A DNA stretch of 36,624 nucleotides from Paracoccus denitrificans. GTDB lineage: Bacteria; Pseudomonadota; Alphaproteobacteria; Rhodobacterales; Rhodobacteraceae. Within the stretch, counting starts at the first letter, position 1. Each line of letters begins with the position of its first letter. This document shows, one piece after another, positions 17,187 through 24,780 of this stretch. Made by a program: the position numbers and the translations under genes. Below the pieces are notes generated by a model, which was not told the DNA's origin, made no database searches, and worked only from the letters and a program-made list of their open reading frames with translations. The stretch is from the NCBI RefSeq assembly GCF_900100045.1, contig NZ_FNEA01000036.1, positions 1 to 36,624 on the forward strand. Direction: 5' to 3'.

Positions 17187-18188
17187 ATGAAGACCGTCGC
17201 TGCTGTTGTTGCCACGCTTCTTGGCACGGCCTCATTTGCCCACGCAGAAACACTGGTGTTTGCCCATGGCTTCCAGCCAGCCCATGTTGTGTTTGCGCAC
17301 GGTGTGGAGCCGTGGATGGAATGCGTCGCCCAGAAAGGCGAAGGTCGCGTAACGTTCACGCATTTCCCGGGCGGCCAGATCTCCACCCATCCGGCGGCCA
17401 TCGACTCGCTCAATAGCGGTGTCGCTCAGGTTTCCGCAGTGATCCTGTCCTACGTGAGCGAAAAAATGCCTCTGAACGGCGTCACATTGTTGCCCGACAT
17501 GGGAAATTCCTCGGTCGAAATGGTGACCGCCTATCGCAAGGCCCTGGACGAGGGTGGGCCACTGCTGGAAGAATACCACCAGAACCAATTGCAGCCGATC
17601 CTCGTAAACCTGCTACCGCCCTATCAGTTCCTGTCCGGCGTGGGTGTAGTCGATACAGTGGAAAAGTTCCGCAACCTGAAGGCGTCGATCGGTGGTGGCA
17701 GTCAGCTGATGATGGCCGAAAGCATGGGCACCAGCCCAGTCTATATCACCGCTGCCGACATGTATGTCGCGATGCAGCGAAAGACCGTGGACGGTACCTT
17801 CCTGACGCTGGCCAGCGCCAAGCCCTATTCGCTGACCGAGGTCATGAATGCCGTCAGCGCGAATGGGTCTTTCGGATCAGGGGCCTCGGTGATCTCGATG
17901 GACAAGGCGACATATGACGGGCTTGCGCCGGAATCCCGGGAACTGCTGGACGATTGCGGCCGCGAGGCGGAAATGGCGCTGGCACGTCATGGCGATGCTG
18001 AAAACGAACGGCTGAAAACCGAACTCGCCGCAATGGGAATCGAGGTCTACGAATTCTCCCCCGAGACGCTGACCGAAATTTCAGCGCTCATGGCTGATGT
18101 CGCGGATCATTATGTCGCGCGGATCGAGCAACTGGGCCGTCCCGGCAGCGAAGCCCTGCAAAGCTATCGCGCCGCTCTGGGCCGCTGA
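17187..18188 (+). CDS. Lone TRAP transporter solute-binding protein (DctP family)
   Basis: This periplasmic carboxylate-binding protein has 333 residues and a signal peptide (MKTVAAVVATLLGTASFAHA, cut before ETLVF). It aligns nearly without gaps to the DctP at 26372-27385, sharing PLLPDMG/TLLPDMG, MVTAYRKA/MVAAYRKA, ADMYVAMQR/SDMYIAMQR and ANGSFGSGA/TNGSFGSGA; close to half of the positions look identical. No membrane subunits lie next to it, so it probably delivers a related ligand to the DctQM at 27382-29229 or acts as a sensor. ATG 17187 has GAGGGAGAAGATAAC upstream. The palindrome at 17098-17117 lies before it. It is followed after 64 bases by the hydrolase gene. Confidence 0.9.
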   Translation: MKTVAAVVATLLGTASFAHAETLVFAHGFQPAHVVFAHGVEPWMECVAQKGEGRVTFTHFPGGQISTHPAAIDSLNSGVAQVSAVILSYVSEKMPLNGVTLLPDMGNSSVEMVTAYRKALDEGGPLLEEYHQNQLQPILVNLLPPYQFLSGVGVVDTVEKFRNLKASIGGGSQLMMAESMGTSPVYITAADMYVAMQRKTVDGTFLTLASAKPYSLTEVMNAVSANGSFGSGASVISMDKATYDGLAPESRELLDDCGREAEMALARHGDAENERLKTELAAMGIEVYEFSPETLTEISALMADVADHYVARIEQLGRPGSEALQSYRAALGR

Positions 18189-18252
18189 GTTCCGCAACTG
18201 GACGCACCTGCCGGATATCCCGTGCGGGTGCGTTGTCAAGATGGAGGCCAAG

Positions 18253-19134
18253 GTGATTTCCCTACCCGAAACCGCGTTTCTGGATAGTGCGGCCATACCA
18301 CGCGACGACGACGTCTATCAGGTCTGGGCGGTCTGTTACGGCAGCGGGCAAAACCAGCGCGTCCATGACAACTTCATCCGGCGCGACATGCATGACGGGC
18401 CGATGCCGCTCGACTATTTCCTATGGGTGGTGCGTAACGCAAATCGCACAATCCTCGTCGATACCGGGATGCGCCCCGAAGCTTCTGTCCAGCGCGGCCG
18501 CCCCATCGCCTTCGATCCGGTCGAAGGGCTGGAGCGCATCGGCATCGCCGCCGACAGCATCAGCGATATCGTCATCACTCACCTGCACTGGGATCATGCT
18601 GGCAATATCCACCGCTTCGCCAACGCCCGGCTACATCTTCAGGAAACCGAAATTGCATTTGCCACCGGCAGATGCATGTGTGACGCGTTGCATCGCTATC
18701 CCTTCGACGTAGAGGATGTCGTCACCGTAGTGCGTAAGACCTACGCCGACCGCGTGACCTTTCATTGCGGCGACGGGGACTTCCTGCCTGGCACCTCACT
18801 CCACATCTTTCCCGGCCACAGCCCCGGCGTGCAGGGGGTGCGCGTCAATACGGTGCGCGGACCAATCCTGCTTGCCTCGGACGCGGCGCACTATTTCGCC
18901 AATGTGCTGCATCGCAAACCATTCATCGTTACGGTGGATACGCGCGACACCCTGGCGTCGTATACAAAGCTGATGAAGGTTGCGGGCGGGATGGACAGGC
19001 TCGTTCCGGGACATGATCCCAAAATCCGGCGCTATTACCCCGCCTGCATCGTGAACGGCGTCGAACTGATCGCATTGCACGAAACGCCTGACCCGATTGA
19101 CCTGGCCGAACTGGGCCGGTTCGATGATTTCTGA
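18253..19134 (+). CDS. Metallo-beta-lactamase-fold hydrolase, N-acyl-homoserine-lactonase-like
   Basis: This is a 293-residue member of the AttM/AiiA-like branch of the MBL fold. The zinc motif THLHWDHAGN is followed by a histidine in PGHSPGVQG, the bridging aspartate in LASDAAHYF and a late histidine in VPGHDP. Such enzymes open lactones or hydrolyse thioesters. Here, with a cupin and a CMD-like protein, a catabolic lactone is as likely as a quorum signal. I chose GTG 18253 because GGAGG lies five bases before it; ATG 18241, in frame, contains that ribosome site within its first codons and has no site of its own. The start is therefore uncertain by four codons. Confidence 0.85.
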   Translation: MISLPETAFLDSAAIPRDDDVYQVWAVCYGSGQNQRVHDNFIRRDMHDGPMPLDYFLWVVRNANRTILVDTGMRPEASVQRGRPIAFDPVEGLERIGIAADSISDIVITHLHWDHAGNIHRFANARLHLQETEIAFATGRCMCDALHRYPFDVEDVVTVVRKTYADRVTFHCGDGDFLPGTSLHIFPGHSPGVQGVRVNTVRGPILLASDAAHYFANVLHRKPFIVTVDTRDTLASYTKLMKVAGGMDRLVPGHDPKIRRYYPACIVNGVELIALHETPDPIDLAELGRFDDF

Positions 19135-19154
19135 TTCAATCCAGGATTGCTGAC

Positions 19155-19580
19155 ATGCGCATCACAAAAGCAGGCACACAACCGTCGCAACCTGCTCCGG
19201 CAGAATATTTCACCGGGACAGTCCGCGTCGATCCGGTCTTTGCCACCGACGCACCGGCGCGCGGAAAAGGCGCCAACGTCACATTCGAGCCAGGGGCGCG
19301 CACTCATTGGCATCGACACCCGTTGGGCCAAACCTTGATCGTCATACAGGGCAAGGGTCTCGTGCAAAGCTGGGGCGGCCCGGTCGAGACGGTGACCGCT
19401 GGCGATTGTATCTGGTTCGCGCCGGACGAAAAACATTGGCACAGTGCGGCTCCTGACACCGCGATGTCGCATCTGGCCATCGCCGGGGTCCTGGACGGCA
19501 ACAGCGTGGAATGGCTGGAACCGGTCGGAGATGACATCTATTTCGCCACGAAGAGAAAACAATATAAATCATCTATATGA
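19155..19580 (+). CDS. Single-domain cupin, related to the hydroxynitrile-lyase-like / CMD-associated group
   Basis: This is a 141-residue beta-barrel cupin. The metal-binding motif is HWHRHPLGQ (three histidines, with Gln at the usual Glu place), followed by GDCIWFAPDEKHWHSAAP with the last histidine. The HPLGQTL pattern and the KHWHSA segment are characteristic of the manganese cupins that include bacterial hydroxynitrile lyases and the cupin domains often paired with carboxymuconolactone-decarboxylase-like proteins. A CMD-like gene does lie two genes downstream. The reaction is unknown; an isomerase, lyase or decarboxylase role is possible. It starts 20 bases after the hydrolase. Its last codons overlap the palindrome at 19566-19583, so the next transcription unit starts immediately after it. 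Confidence 0.85.
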   Translation: MRITKAGTQPSQPAPAEYFTGTVRVDPVFATDAPARGKGANVTFEPGARTHWHRHPLGQTLIVIQGKGLVQSWGGPVETVTAGDCIWFAPDEKHWHSAAPDTAMSHLAIAGVLDGNSVEWLEPVGDDIYFATKRKQYKSSI

Positions 19581-19583
19581 TTT
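19566..19583. promoter_or_regulatory. Operator-like 18-bp palindrome, copy 3 (best copy)
   Basis: AAATCAT-CTAT-ATGATTT is a perfect inverted repeat with seven-base arms. It covers the stop codon of the cupin gene, and its last two bases form the start of the -35 box TTGACA at 19582. This placement would let a bound dimer block RNA polymerase. Confidence 0.7.
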
Positions 19584-19610
19584 GACAAAAACTTGCCGTC
19601 CTACTAGTCT
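19582..19610 (+). promoter_or_regulatory. Promoter for the HIBADH-like / CMD-like unit
   Basis: A perfect TTGACA (19582-19587) is followed after 17 bases by TAGTCT (19605-19610), a weak -10. It lies about 90 bases before the ATG at 19700, and the palindrome at 19566-19583 overlaps the -35 box. Confidence 0.5.
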
Positions 19611-19699
19611 TGCCCTGCGTCGGCGACCGATCGGAACAGCATTGTGGCCCATTTTTGGCCGGCGCTCTCAGACAGGCAAATCCACTAGGAGGACAGGAA

Positions 19700-20629
19700 A
19701 TGAAAGTCGGCTTCATCGGCTTGGGAAGAATGGGGCGCGGCATGGCCTTGAATCTTCAGAAGGCCGGTCACGATATGGTCGTCAACGATCTGTCGGTCGA
19801 CAGCGCGCAGGAATTCCTGGATGCGGGGGCAAGCTGGGCCGGAACTCCGCGCGAGCTTGCACAGCAATGCGGGATCGTCTTCACCTCGCTGCCCACTCCC
19901 GCCGATGTCAAACGCGTCGGGCTTGGCCCCGACGGCCTTGTCGAAGGGCTGGCGCCGGATAGTGTCTGGGTCGATCTTTCGACCAACAGCGTGGACGTAG
20001 TACGCGAACTTTCCGGCTTTCTGGCGGAAAAAGGGGCATATTTCATAGACGCCCCGGTCAGCGGGGGCCCGGCGGGCGCGGCCAGCCGCAAGTTGGCGAT
20101 CTGGTGCGGCGGCGACGAGGCGGTGTATCACCGCTGCAAGCCGTTTCTGGACGCCATGGCGGACCAACCGCGCTATATTGGCGCGATCGGCGGTGGCACC
20201 ATCGCGAAGCTGGTCAACAACATGGCCAGCACTGCGATCATCTCGGTTCTGGCCGAAGTGTTGACGATGGGGGTGAAGGCCGGGCTTGAGCCAGGACCCC
20301 TATGGGAAGCTATCCGCACCGGCGCCGCCGGGCGGATGCGCATGTATGACAACATCGGTCGACGCTTCATGCAGGCAAAGTATGATCCGGCCAGCTTTGC
20401 CCTGCGGTTAGTCCACAAGGACGCCTCACTGGCGCTGCAAGTCGGCCGGGACTTCGGGGTTCCCATGCGGCTGTGCGGTCTGGTGGAAAGCGATATCCGC
20501 GAGGCGCTGAATCGCGGCTGGGGCGAACGTGACAGCCAGTCCTATCTTGCGCTTCAGCAGGAACGGGCGGGCGTGGAGCCGTTCCGCCTTTCCCCTGAAG
20601 AGGTGGATCGGATTCTTGCCGATCTCTGA
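19700..20629 (+). CDS. 3-hydroxyisobutyrate-dehydrogenase-family NAD(P)-dependent oxidoreductase
   Basis: The enzyme has 309 residues of the beta-hydroxyacid dehydrogenase family, which oxidises 3-hydroxyisobutyrate or reduces tartronate semialdehyde and similar compounds. The Rossmann loop GFIGLGRMGRGMA is at the N terminus, with Asp30 after the second strand, which favours NAD. Substrate-binding segments are DLSTNSVD and DAPVSGGPAGA, and the catalytic lysine is Lys170 in GTIAKLVNNM. AGGAGG lies seven bases before ATG 19700; the longer frame from 19610 starts inside the promoter region and is rejected. It shares its promoter with the CMD-like gene, 72 bases downstream across a hairpin. The substrate is probably a beta-hydroxy acid made in this pathway. 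Confidence 0.9.
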   Translation: MKVGFIGLGRMGRGMALNLQKAGHDMVVNDLSVDSAQEFLDAGASWAGTPRELAQQCGIVFTSLPTPADVKRVGLGPDGLVEGLAPDSVWVDLSTNSVDVVRELSGFLAEKGAYFIDAPVSGGPAGAASRKLAIWCGGDEAVYHRCKPFLDAMADQPRYIGAIGGGTIAKLVNNMASTAIISVLAEVLTMGVKAGLEPGPLWEAIRTGAAGRMRMYDNIGRRFMQAKYDPASFALRLVHKDASLALQVGRDFGVPMRLCGLVESDIREALNRGWGERDSQSYLALQQERAGVEPFRLSPEEVDRILADL

Positions 20630-20642
20630 ACCGGCCGCTGCC

Positions 20643-20660
20643 CGCCGCCATCCGGCGGCG
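20643..20660. other. GC hairpin between the HIBADH-like and CMD-like genes
   Basis: CGCCGCC-ATCC-GGCGGCG is a perfect seven-base stem with a four-base loop, starting 14 bases after the stop codon. The bases that follow (CGGCGGCAAAAGC) are not a T tract. It may weaken transcription into, or stabilise, the upstream message. Confidence 0.45.
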
Positions 20661-20701
20661 CGGCGGCAAAAGCAATACATGAAACCTGAAAAGGAAAGAA
20701 A

Positions 20702-21076
20702 ATGGATAGAATCGAAGCCGGCCGACAGGTCCTCAGGGAATTGATGGGCGAGGCGTTCCTGGAAGCGCGCGACGCCACGCGCAACGATTTCAACGCGGCG
20801 GTTCAGGACTATGCCGACGATGTCTGTTTCGGCACGGTCTGGTCGCGCCCCGGGATCGACCGCAAAACCCGGTCGATCCTGAATATCGCGATGCTGACCG
20901 CGCTCGGCCGTCCCAACCAGTTGCGTTCGCATATCGAAGGCGCGATCAACAACGGCTGCACCAAGGACGAATTGCGCGAGATCCTGCTGCATACGGCCGT
21001 TTACGCCGGACTGCCCGCCGCCGTCGATGCGTTCCGGGTGGCCGAGGAAATCCTGCGCAAGAAAGAGATGCTCTGA
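20702..21076 (+). CDS. Carboxymuconolactone-decarboxylase-like protein
   Basis: This 124-residue all-helical protein matches the PcaC-type single CMD domain: FGTVWSRPGIDRKTRSILNI, LTALGRPNQLRSHIEGA, NNGCTKDELREILLHTAVYAGLPAAVDA. The AhpD CxxC redox motif is absent, so it is a decarboxylase or isomerase-like member, not a peroxidase partner. True PcaC removes CO2 from 4-carboxymuconolactone in the protocatechuate pathway. No other pca gene is in the window, so the substrate here may be another lactone or keto acid, in line with the lactonase-like hydrolase and cupin upstream. A purine-rich GAAAAGGAAAGAAA precedes the ATG. It is the last plus-strand gene before the convergent minus-strand operon. 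Confidence 0.87.
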   Translation: MDRIEAGRQVLRELMGEAFLEARDATRNDFNAAVQDYADDVCFGTVWSRPGIDRKTRSILNIAMLTALGRPNQLRSHIEGAINNGCTKDELREILLHTAVYAGLPAAVDAFRVAEEILRKKEML

Positions 21077-21206
21077 CACAGAGCACGGACCATGGTGATG
21101 CGGGCAATGAACGAAGCCGCCCGCGTCCCTGCCCTGTCACCGCCCGACCGTATCCGGAAAGATCCCGGACACCACCTCCGTTGCCGCTGAGCAATCGGTT
21201 TGACGT

Positions 21207-21437
21207 TCAAGTATTTCCAGCAGCGCTTTGCGATCTGGGGTCGGCGGTCCGCGGTTGCTGCCGCCGTCTGCTCAGCCCGACCGCACGCCCCGACAGGTCG
21301 GGAAAATCGACAATCGTGGCCGAAGGACGGACTTCCCGCAGCGCCAAGCGCGAAAGCAGACTGGTCATCGACCAGCCGCAATCGAAATCATCTGCACCAC
21401 CGCACCCTTCGCCCGGCTCCTTGTGATGATGGGACAT
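21207..21437 (-). CDS. Small hypothetical protein at the end of the minus-strand operon
   Basis: This is a 76-residue frame starting with ATG at 21437 (MSHHHKEPGEG), right after a very strong ribosome site, GGGAGGAGG, and 21 bases after the crotonase stop. The first 55 or so codons have coding-like use; the last part (RRRQQPRTADPR) looks less so, and a frameshift or decay is possible. Composition is His- and Gly-rich at the N terminus with two cysteines (GCGG, FDCGW), which could hint at metal binding, but no family is recognised. The position suggests the last gene of the iron-ADH/aldehyde dehydrogenase/ADH/crotonase operon. Confidence 0.45.
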   Translation of the reverse strand: MSHHHKEPGEGCGGADDFDCGWSMTSLLSRLALREVRPSATIVDFPDLSGRAVGLSRRRQQPRTADPRSQSAAGNT

Positions 21438-21458
21438 GGTTCCTCCTCCCATGAAAAT

Positions 21459-22262
21459 TCAGCGTCCGACATAGGCAGGGGCGCGTTTCTCCAGCAGCGC
21501 GCTGACGGCTTCCTTCTGATCCGCGGTGTTCTGCACGATCGCCTGGTAGGAAGCCGCCAGTTCAAGCGCGGCCTCCAGGTCGATCTCGTTCGACCTCTTC
21601 AGCAGCCTTTTGTTCAGACGGATGCTGCGGGGAGGATGCGCCGCGATCGCGTGCGCAAGGTCCATGGCCTTGTCGAGCAGCGCCCCGGGTTCCACGACAT
21701 GGGTAACCAAGCCGAAGGCCAGCGCTTCTTGCGCATCGAGGGTCGCGCAGGTCAGCGCCATTTCCAGCGCGCGCGGCAGACCGACTACGCGCGGCAGATA
21801 CCATGCGCCACCGTCGCCGGAGACCAGCCCGACCCGCATGAAGCTTTCCGCGAATTTCGTATCGCTTGCGCCGACCCGGATGTCGCACATGCAGGCCAGA
21901 TCGCAGCCGGCGCCAATGGCGCTGCCGTTCACGGCGGCGATGACCGGCACATCAAGCCGGTTGAACAGCCGCGGCAGGGCTTGAATGCCGTTGCGATAGC
22001 CCTCCTGCATCTCGTGCGGCGTACCCCGGAACATCGGGTCATTCCCGTCGCGCATGTCCTTGATGTTCCCCCCGGCGCAAAATCCCTTGCCGGCACCAGT
22101 CAGAACAACGCAACTGACCGTCTGATCCTCATCCGCCGCGACAAGCGCCCGGTGTAGGCCTGCGACCAGTTCGGGCGTCAGGGAGTTGCGGGTCGCCGGA
22201 TCGTTGAGTGTAACCCGCAGGACGGCGCCTTCGCGTTCCGTGAGAATCTTCGCTTGGGCCAT
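21459..22262 (-). CDS. Crotonase-family enzyme (enoyl-CoA hydratase/isomerase)
   Basis: This is a 267-residue crotonase. The oxyanion-hole segments are GFCAGGNIKDM and NGSAIGAGCDLACMCD, followed by FAESFMRVGLVSGDGGAWYLPRVVG. In ordinary hydratases two glutamates act, in the GGGCE and QPE motifs. Here the first is Asp (GAGCD) and the second is not Glu, while an Asp is present in SGDGG, a pattern closer to isomerases and other side-branch crotonases. It may therefore be a double-bond isomerase or act on an unusual CoA ester. I chose ATG 22262 with GAGG eight bases upstream; the GTG at 22271 is too close to that site. It lies 10 bases after the alcohol dehydrogenase, clearly in one operon. Confidence 0.9.
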   Translation of the reverse strand: MAQAKILTEREGAVLRVTLNDPATRNSLTPELVAGLHRALVAADEDQTVSCVVLTGAGKGFCAGGNIKDMRDGNDPMFRGTPHEMQEGYRNGIQALPRLFNRLDVPVIAAVNGSAIGAGCDLACMCDIRVGASDTKFAESFMRVGLVSGDGGAWYLPRVVGLPRALEMALTCATLDAQEALAFGLVTHVVEPGALLDKAMDLAHAIAAHPPRSIRLNKRLLKRSNEIDLEAALELAASYQAIVQNTADQKEAVSALLEKRAPAYVGR

Positions 22263-22272
22263 GTGACTCACC

Positions 22273-23316
22273 TCATTGCAACGTGTTGGTGTCGATGACG
22301 AAACGGAACTTCACGTCCCCGCGCAGTACACGCGCATAGGCCTCGTCAATCTGGTCGGCGCTGATGATCTCGACTTCGGCGCCGATGCCGTGAAGGGCGC
22401 AGAAATCCATCATCTCCTGCGTCTCGGCAATGCCGCCGCTGCGCGTGCCGGCAACCGAGCGCCGGTTGTTCAGCAGGTTGATTGCGTCGATCGAAAGCGG
22501 CTTCGCAGGCACGCCCGTATTCACGAAGGTGCCGTCCAGCGCGAGAAGCCCGGCATATTCGTCAAGATCGATATCGACCGGCACGGTCGAAATGATCAGG
22601 TCGATCCTGCCCGCGAGGTCGCGAAAGGTCCGGGGATCGGTGGCTAGGCGGAACTCGTTTGCGCCCAGGCGCATCGCATCGTCCCGCTTGTTTTCCGCGA
22701 TGTCCAACACGATGACCTCGGCTCCCATGGCATGGGCAATCTGAACGCCCAGATGGCCCAGCCCGCCGAAGCCCAGGATCGCCACCCTCTTTCCTGGCCC
22801 GGCACCCCAGTGGCGCAACGGCGAATAGACAGTCACGCCGGCGCAGAACATCGGTGCCGCACGGTCCAACGGGATCGATTCCGGAATGCGGACGACATAG
22901 TTTTCATCCACGACGATCTTCTGGCTGTAACCGCCATAGGTCGGCTTACCGTCGCGGCCGACCGAATTGTAGGTCATGATGCGCTTGCCGGTGCAGTATT
23001 GTTCCTGCCCCGCCTTACAGGCAGGGCAGTTGCGGCAGGAATCGACCATGACGCCGACTCCGACCCTGTCGCCCACCTGATAGCGGCTCACATCGCTGCC
23101 GATCCCCGAGACGACACCGGCGATCTCGTGCCCGGGGACCAGCGGATAGGTCGTGCGACCGAACTCGTCATAGGCGTAATGGATATCGGTATGACAGATC
23201 CCAGCGAAGGCGATATCGATCATCACATCATGCGGACCCAGTTCGCGCCGCTCGATGATCATCGGCTCGAAGGGCGCATGGGCTGCGCAGGTGCAGCGGG
23301 CTTTGACCAGCGTCAT
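22273..23316 (-). CDS. Zinc-dependent alcohol dehydrogenase (cinnamyl-alcohol-dehydrogenase/YahK type)
   Basis: This is a 347-residue medium-chain dehydrogenase that interconverts an alcohol and an aldehyde. Catalytic zinc ligands are Cys41 (GICHTDIH), His63-Glu64 (GHEIAG) and Cys158 (MFCAGVTVYSPL). The structural zinc site has four cysteines at 94, 97, 100 and 108. The Rossmann motif is GFGGLGHLGVQIA. The sequence pattern is that of the CAD/YahK group, broad-range and usually NADP-dependent, but cofactor choice cannot be settled here. GAGAGGGCAAGG precedes ATG 23316; the frame open further upstream lies within the aldehyde dehydrogenase and is rejected. It lies 10 bases after the aldehyde dehydrogenase stop, so the two probably act in sequence on one alcohol. 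Confidence 0.93.
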   Translation of the reverse strand: MTLVKARCTCAAHAPFEPMIIERRELGPHDVMIDIAFAGICHTDIHYAYDEFGRTTYPLVPGHEIAGVVSGIGSDVSRYQVGDRVGVGVMVDSCRNCPACKAGQEQYCTGKRIMTYNSVGRDGKPTYGGYSQKIVVDENYVVRIPESIPLDRAAPMFCAGVTVYSPLRHWGAGPGKRVAILGFGGLGHLGVQIAHAMGAEVIVLDIAENKRDDAMRLGANEFRLATDPRTFRDLAGRIDLIISTVPVDIDLDEYAGLLALDGTFVNTGVPAKPLSIDAINLLNNRRSVAGTRSGGIAETQEMMDFCALHGIGAEVEIISADQIDEAYARVLRGDVKFRFVIDTNTLQ

Positions 23317-23326
23317 CCTTGCCCTC

Positions 23327-24739
23327 TCAGCCAATGATTGACTGGTATTCGAGAAATTCCTCGATCCCGTAGCGGCCCCATTCGCGACCGATGCCGGAAT
23401 GCTTGAAACCACCATGGGGCGCCCGCTTCTCGAGCGGCGTGCCGTTGATGCGGACGCGCCCGGTCCGGATGCGGCGGGCAATCGCGCGCGCGCGTTCCAC
23501 ATCCCTGCACCACAAACCGCCGGCCAGGCCATAGGCCGAGTCATTGGCGATCCTGACCGCATCATCCTCGCCGTCGAAGGGGATGATGACCACGACCGGA
23601 CCGAAGATTTCCTCTTGCGCGATACGCATGGAATTATCGCCGGAAAAGACGGTGGGCTTGACGAAGAAGCCGCGATTCAGGCCCATGGGCGGCTCGGCGC
23701 CGCCGGTGATCATCCGCGCGCCTTGCCGCTGACCCAGATTGATATAGCCGCGGATACGTTCGCGCGCCGCCGCGGTCGCGACCGGGCCCAGTGTGGTGGC
23801 CGGGTCAAAGGGATCGCCGATGACGAAGGATTCTGCCTTGGCCTTGGCCGCTTCCTCTACCTTTGCAAGTAGCGTCCGGGGCACCAGAATGCGCGTCAGC
23901 CCGCCGCAGACCTGCCCAGCATTGCGGAACGCATCCTCGATTCCGACTGAAATCGCGTGGTCGATATCGGCATCCTCGAAAAGGATGTTCGCGGATTTGC
24001 CACCCAGTTCCAGATGGACACGCTTGATGTCCTGCGCCGCCACCTCCATCACCCGGCGCCCGGCTCGAACTGAACCGGTCAGCGAAACGATATCCACCGC
24101 CGGATGCGCGACGATGGCCTCGCCCACGACCGGACCTGTCCCCGAGACCAAATTGAAGACACCTGGCGGCAAGCCGGCCTCCTCGCAAATCTCGGCGAAG
24201 ATATAGGCGGTCATAGGAGCCACCTCGCTTGGCTTGACCACGACCGTGCATCCGGCCGCCATCGCGGCCCCGGCCTTCGAGATCACCGACCGCAGCGGCC
24301 CATTCCATGCAGTGATGGCGCCCACGACGCCACCCGCCACCCGGCGCACCACCGCCTTGCCCTCGGGAATATTCCAGTCCATCTCGGGCAGGATCTCGGC
24401 CATCAGGTCAAGCTCTCCCACGGCACCCTGCGTCTGGAAGACGCGTGCGGCGGCCGCAGGCTGGCCGACTTCGCTAACGCCGGTGAAGGTCAGCTCTTCG
24501 GCCCGTGCCTCCGTCAGCCTCGCAAACTTGCGCAGCATGTCGGCGCGTTGCTCGATCGTGGTTTCCGACCAGCCAGGAAAGGCGGTAGCGGCGGCCTCGA
24601 CCGCAGGCGCCACATCCCCTGCTGTCCCCTCGGGAACGACAGCGAAAACCTCTTCCGTCGTCGGGTTGATCACTTCGATTTCGCCAGTTGCCTGGGCAGG
24701 GATCCATTTCCCGCCCACAAAATTATGGGTCTTTTTCAC
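23327..24739 (-). CDS. NAD(P)+-dependent aldehyde dehydrogenase (second copy)
   Basis: This is a 470-residue aldehyde dehydrogenase. Catalytic Asn146 (AWNGPLR), Lys169 (VVKPSE), Glu244 (LELGGKS) and Cys278 (GQVCGG) are all present, with EEIFGPVVVI in the C-terminal half. I chose the GTG at 24739: AGGAGG lies five bases before it and the protein then starts (V)KKTHNFVGGKWI, as family members do. The upstream candidates (ATG 24760 and an in-frame start at 24787) have no ribosome site. It is encoded between the iron-ADH-like and zinc alcohol dehydrogenase genes, so an alcohol-to-acid oxidation is likely. It differs widely from the aldehyde dehydrogenase at 5425. Confidence 0.92.
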   Translation of the reverse strand: MKKTHNFVGGKWIPAQATGEIEVINPTTEEVFAVVPEGTAGDVAPAVEAAATAFPGWSETTIEQRADMLRKFARLTEARAEELTFTGVSEVGQPAAAARVFQTQGAVGELDLMAEILPEMDWNIPEGKAVVRRVAGGVVGAITAWNGPLRSVISKAGAAMAAGCTVVVKPSEVAPMTAYIFAEICEEAGLPPGVFNLVSGTGPVVGEAIVAHPAVDIVSLTGSVRAGRRVMEVAAQDIKRVHLELGGKSANILFEDADIDHAISVGIEDAFRNAGQVCGGLTRILVPRTLLAKVEEAAKAKAESFVIGDPFDPATTLGPVATAAARERIRGYINLGQRQGARMITGGAEPPMGLNRGFFVKPTVFSGDNSMRIAQEEIFGPVVVIIPFDGEDDAVRIANDSAYGLAGGLWCRDVERARAIARRIRTGRVRINGTPLEKRAPHGGFKHSGIGREWGRYGIEEFLEYQSIIG

Positions 24740-24780
24740 TTCGGCCTCCTCTGCCGTCATGCGTTGCGCCCTGGACAGCG

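Noticed and set aside
20702..21076. Part of the protocatechuate (pca) pathway
   Set aside because: The protein resembles PcaC, but no other pca gene occurs in the window, so only the fold is claimed.
21228..22157. A 309-codon open frame on the plus strand
   Set aside because: It lies antisense to the crotonase, whose motifs are clear, and its translation is rich in Arg, Gln and His without any family pattern.
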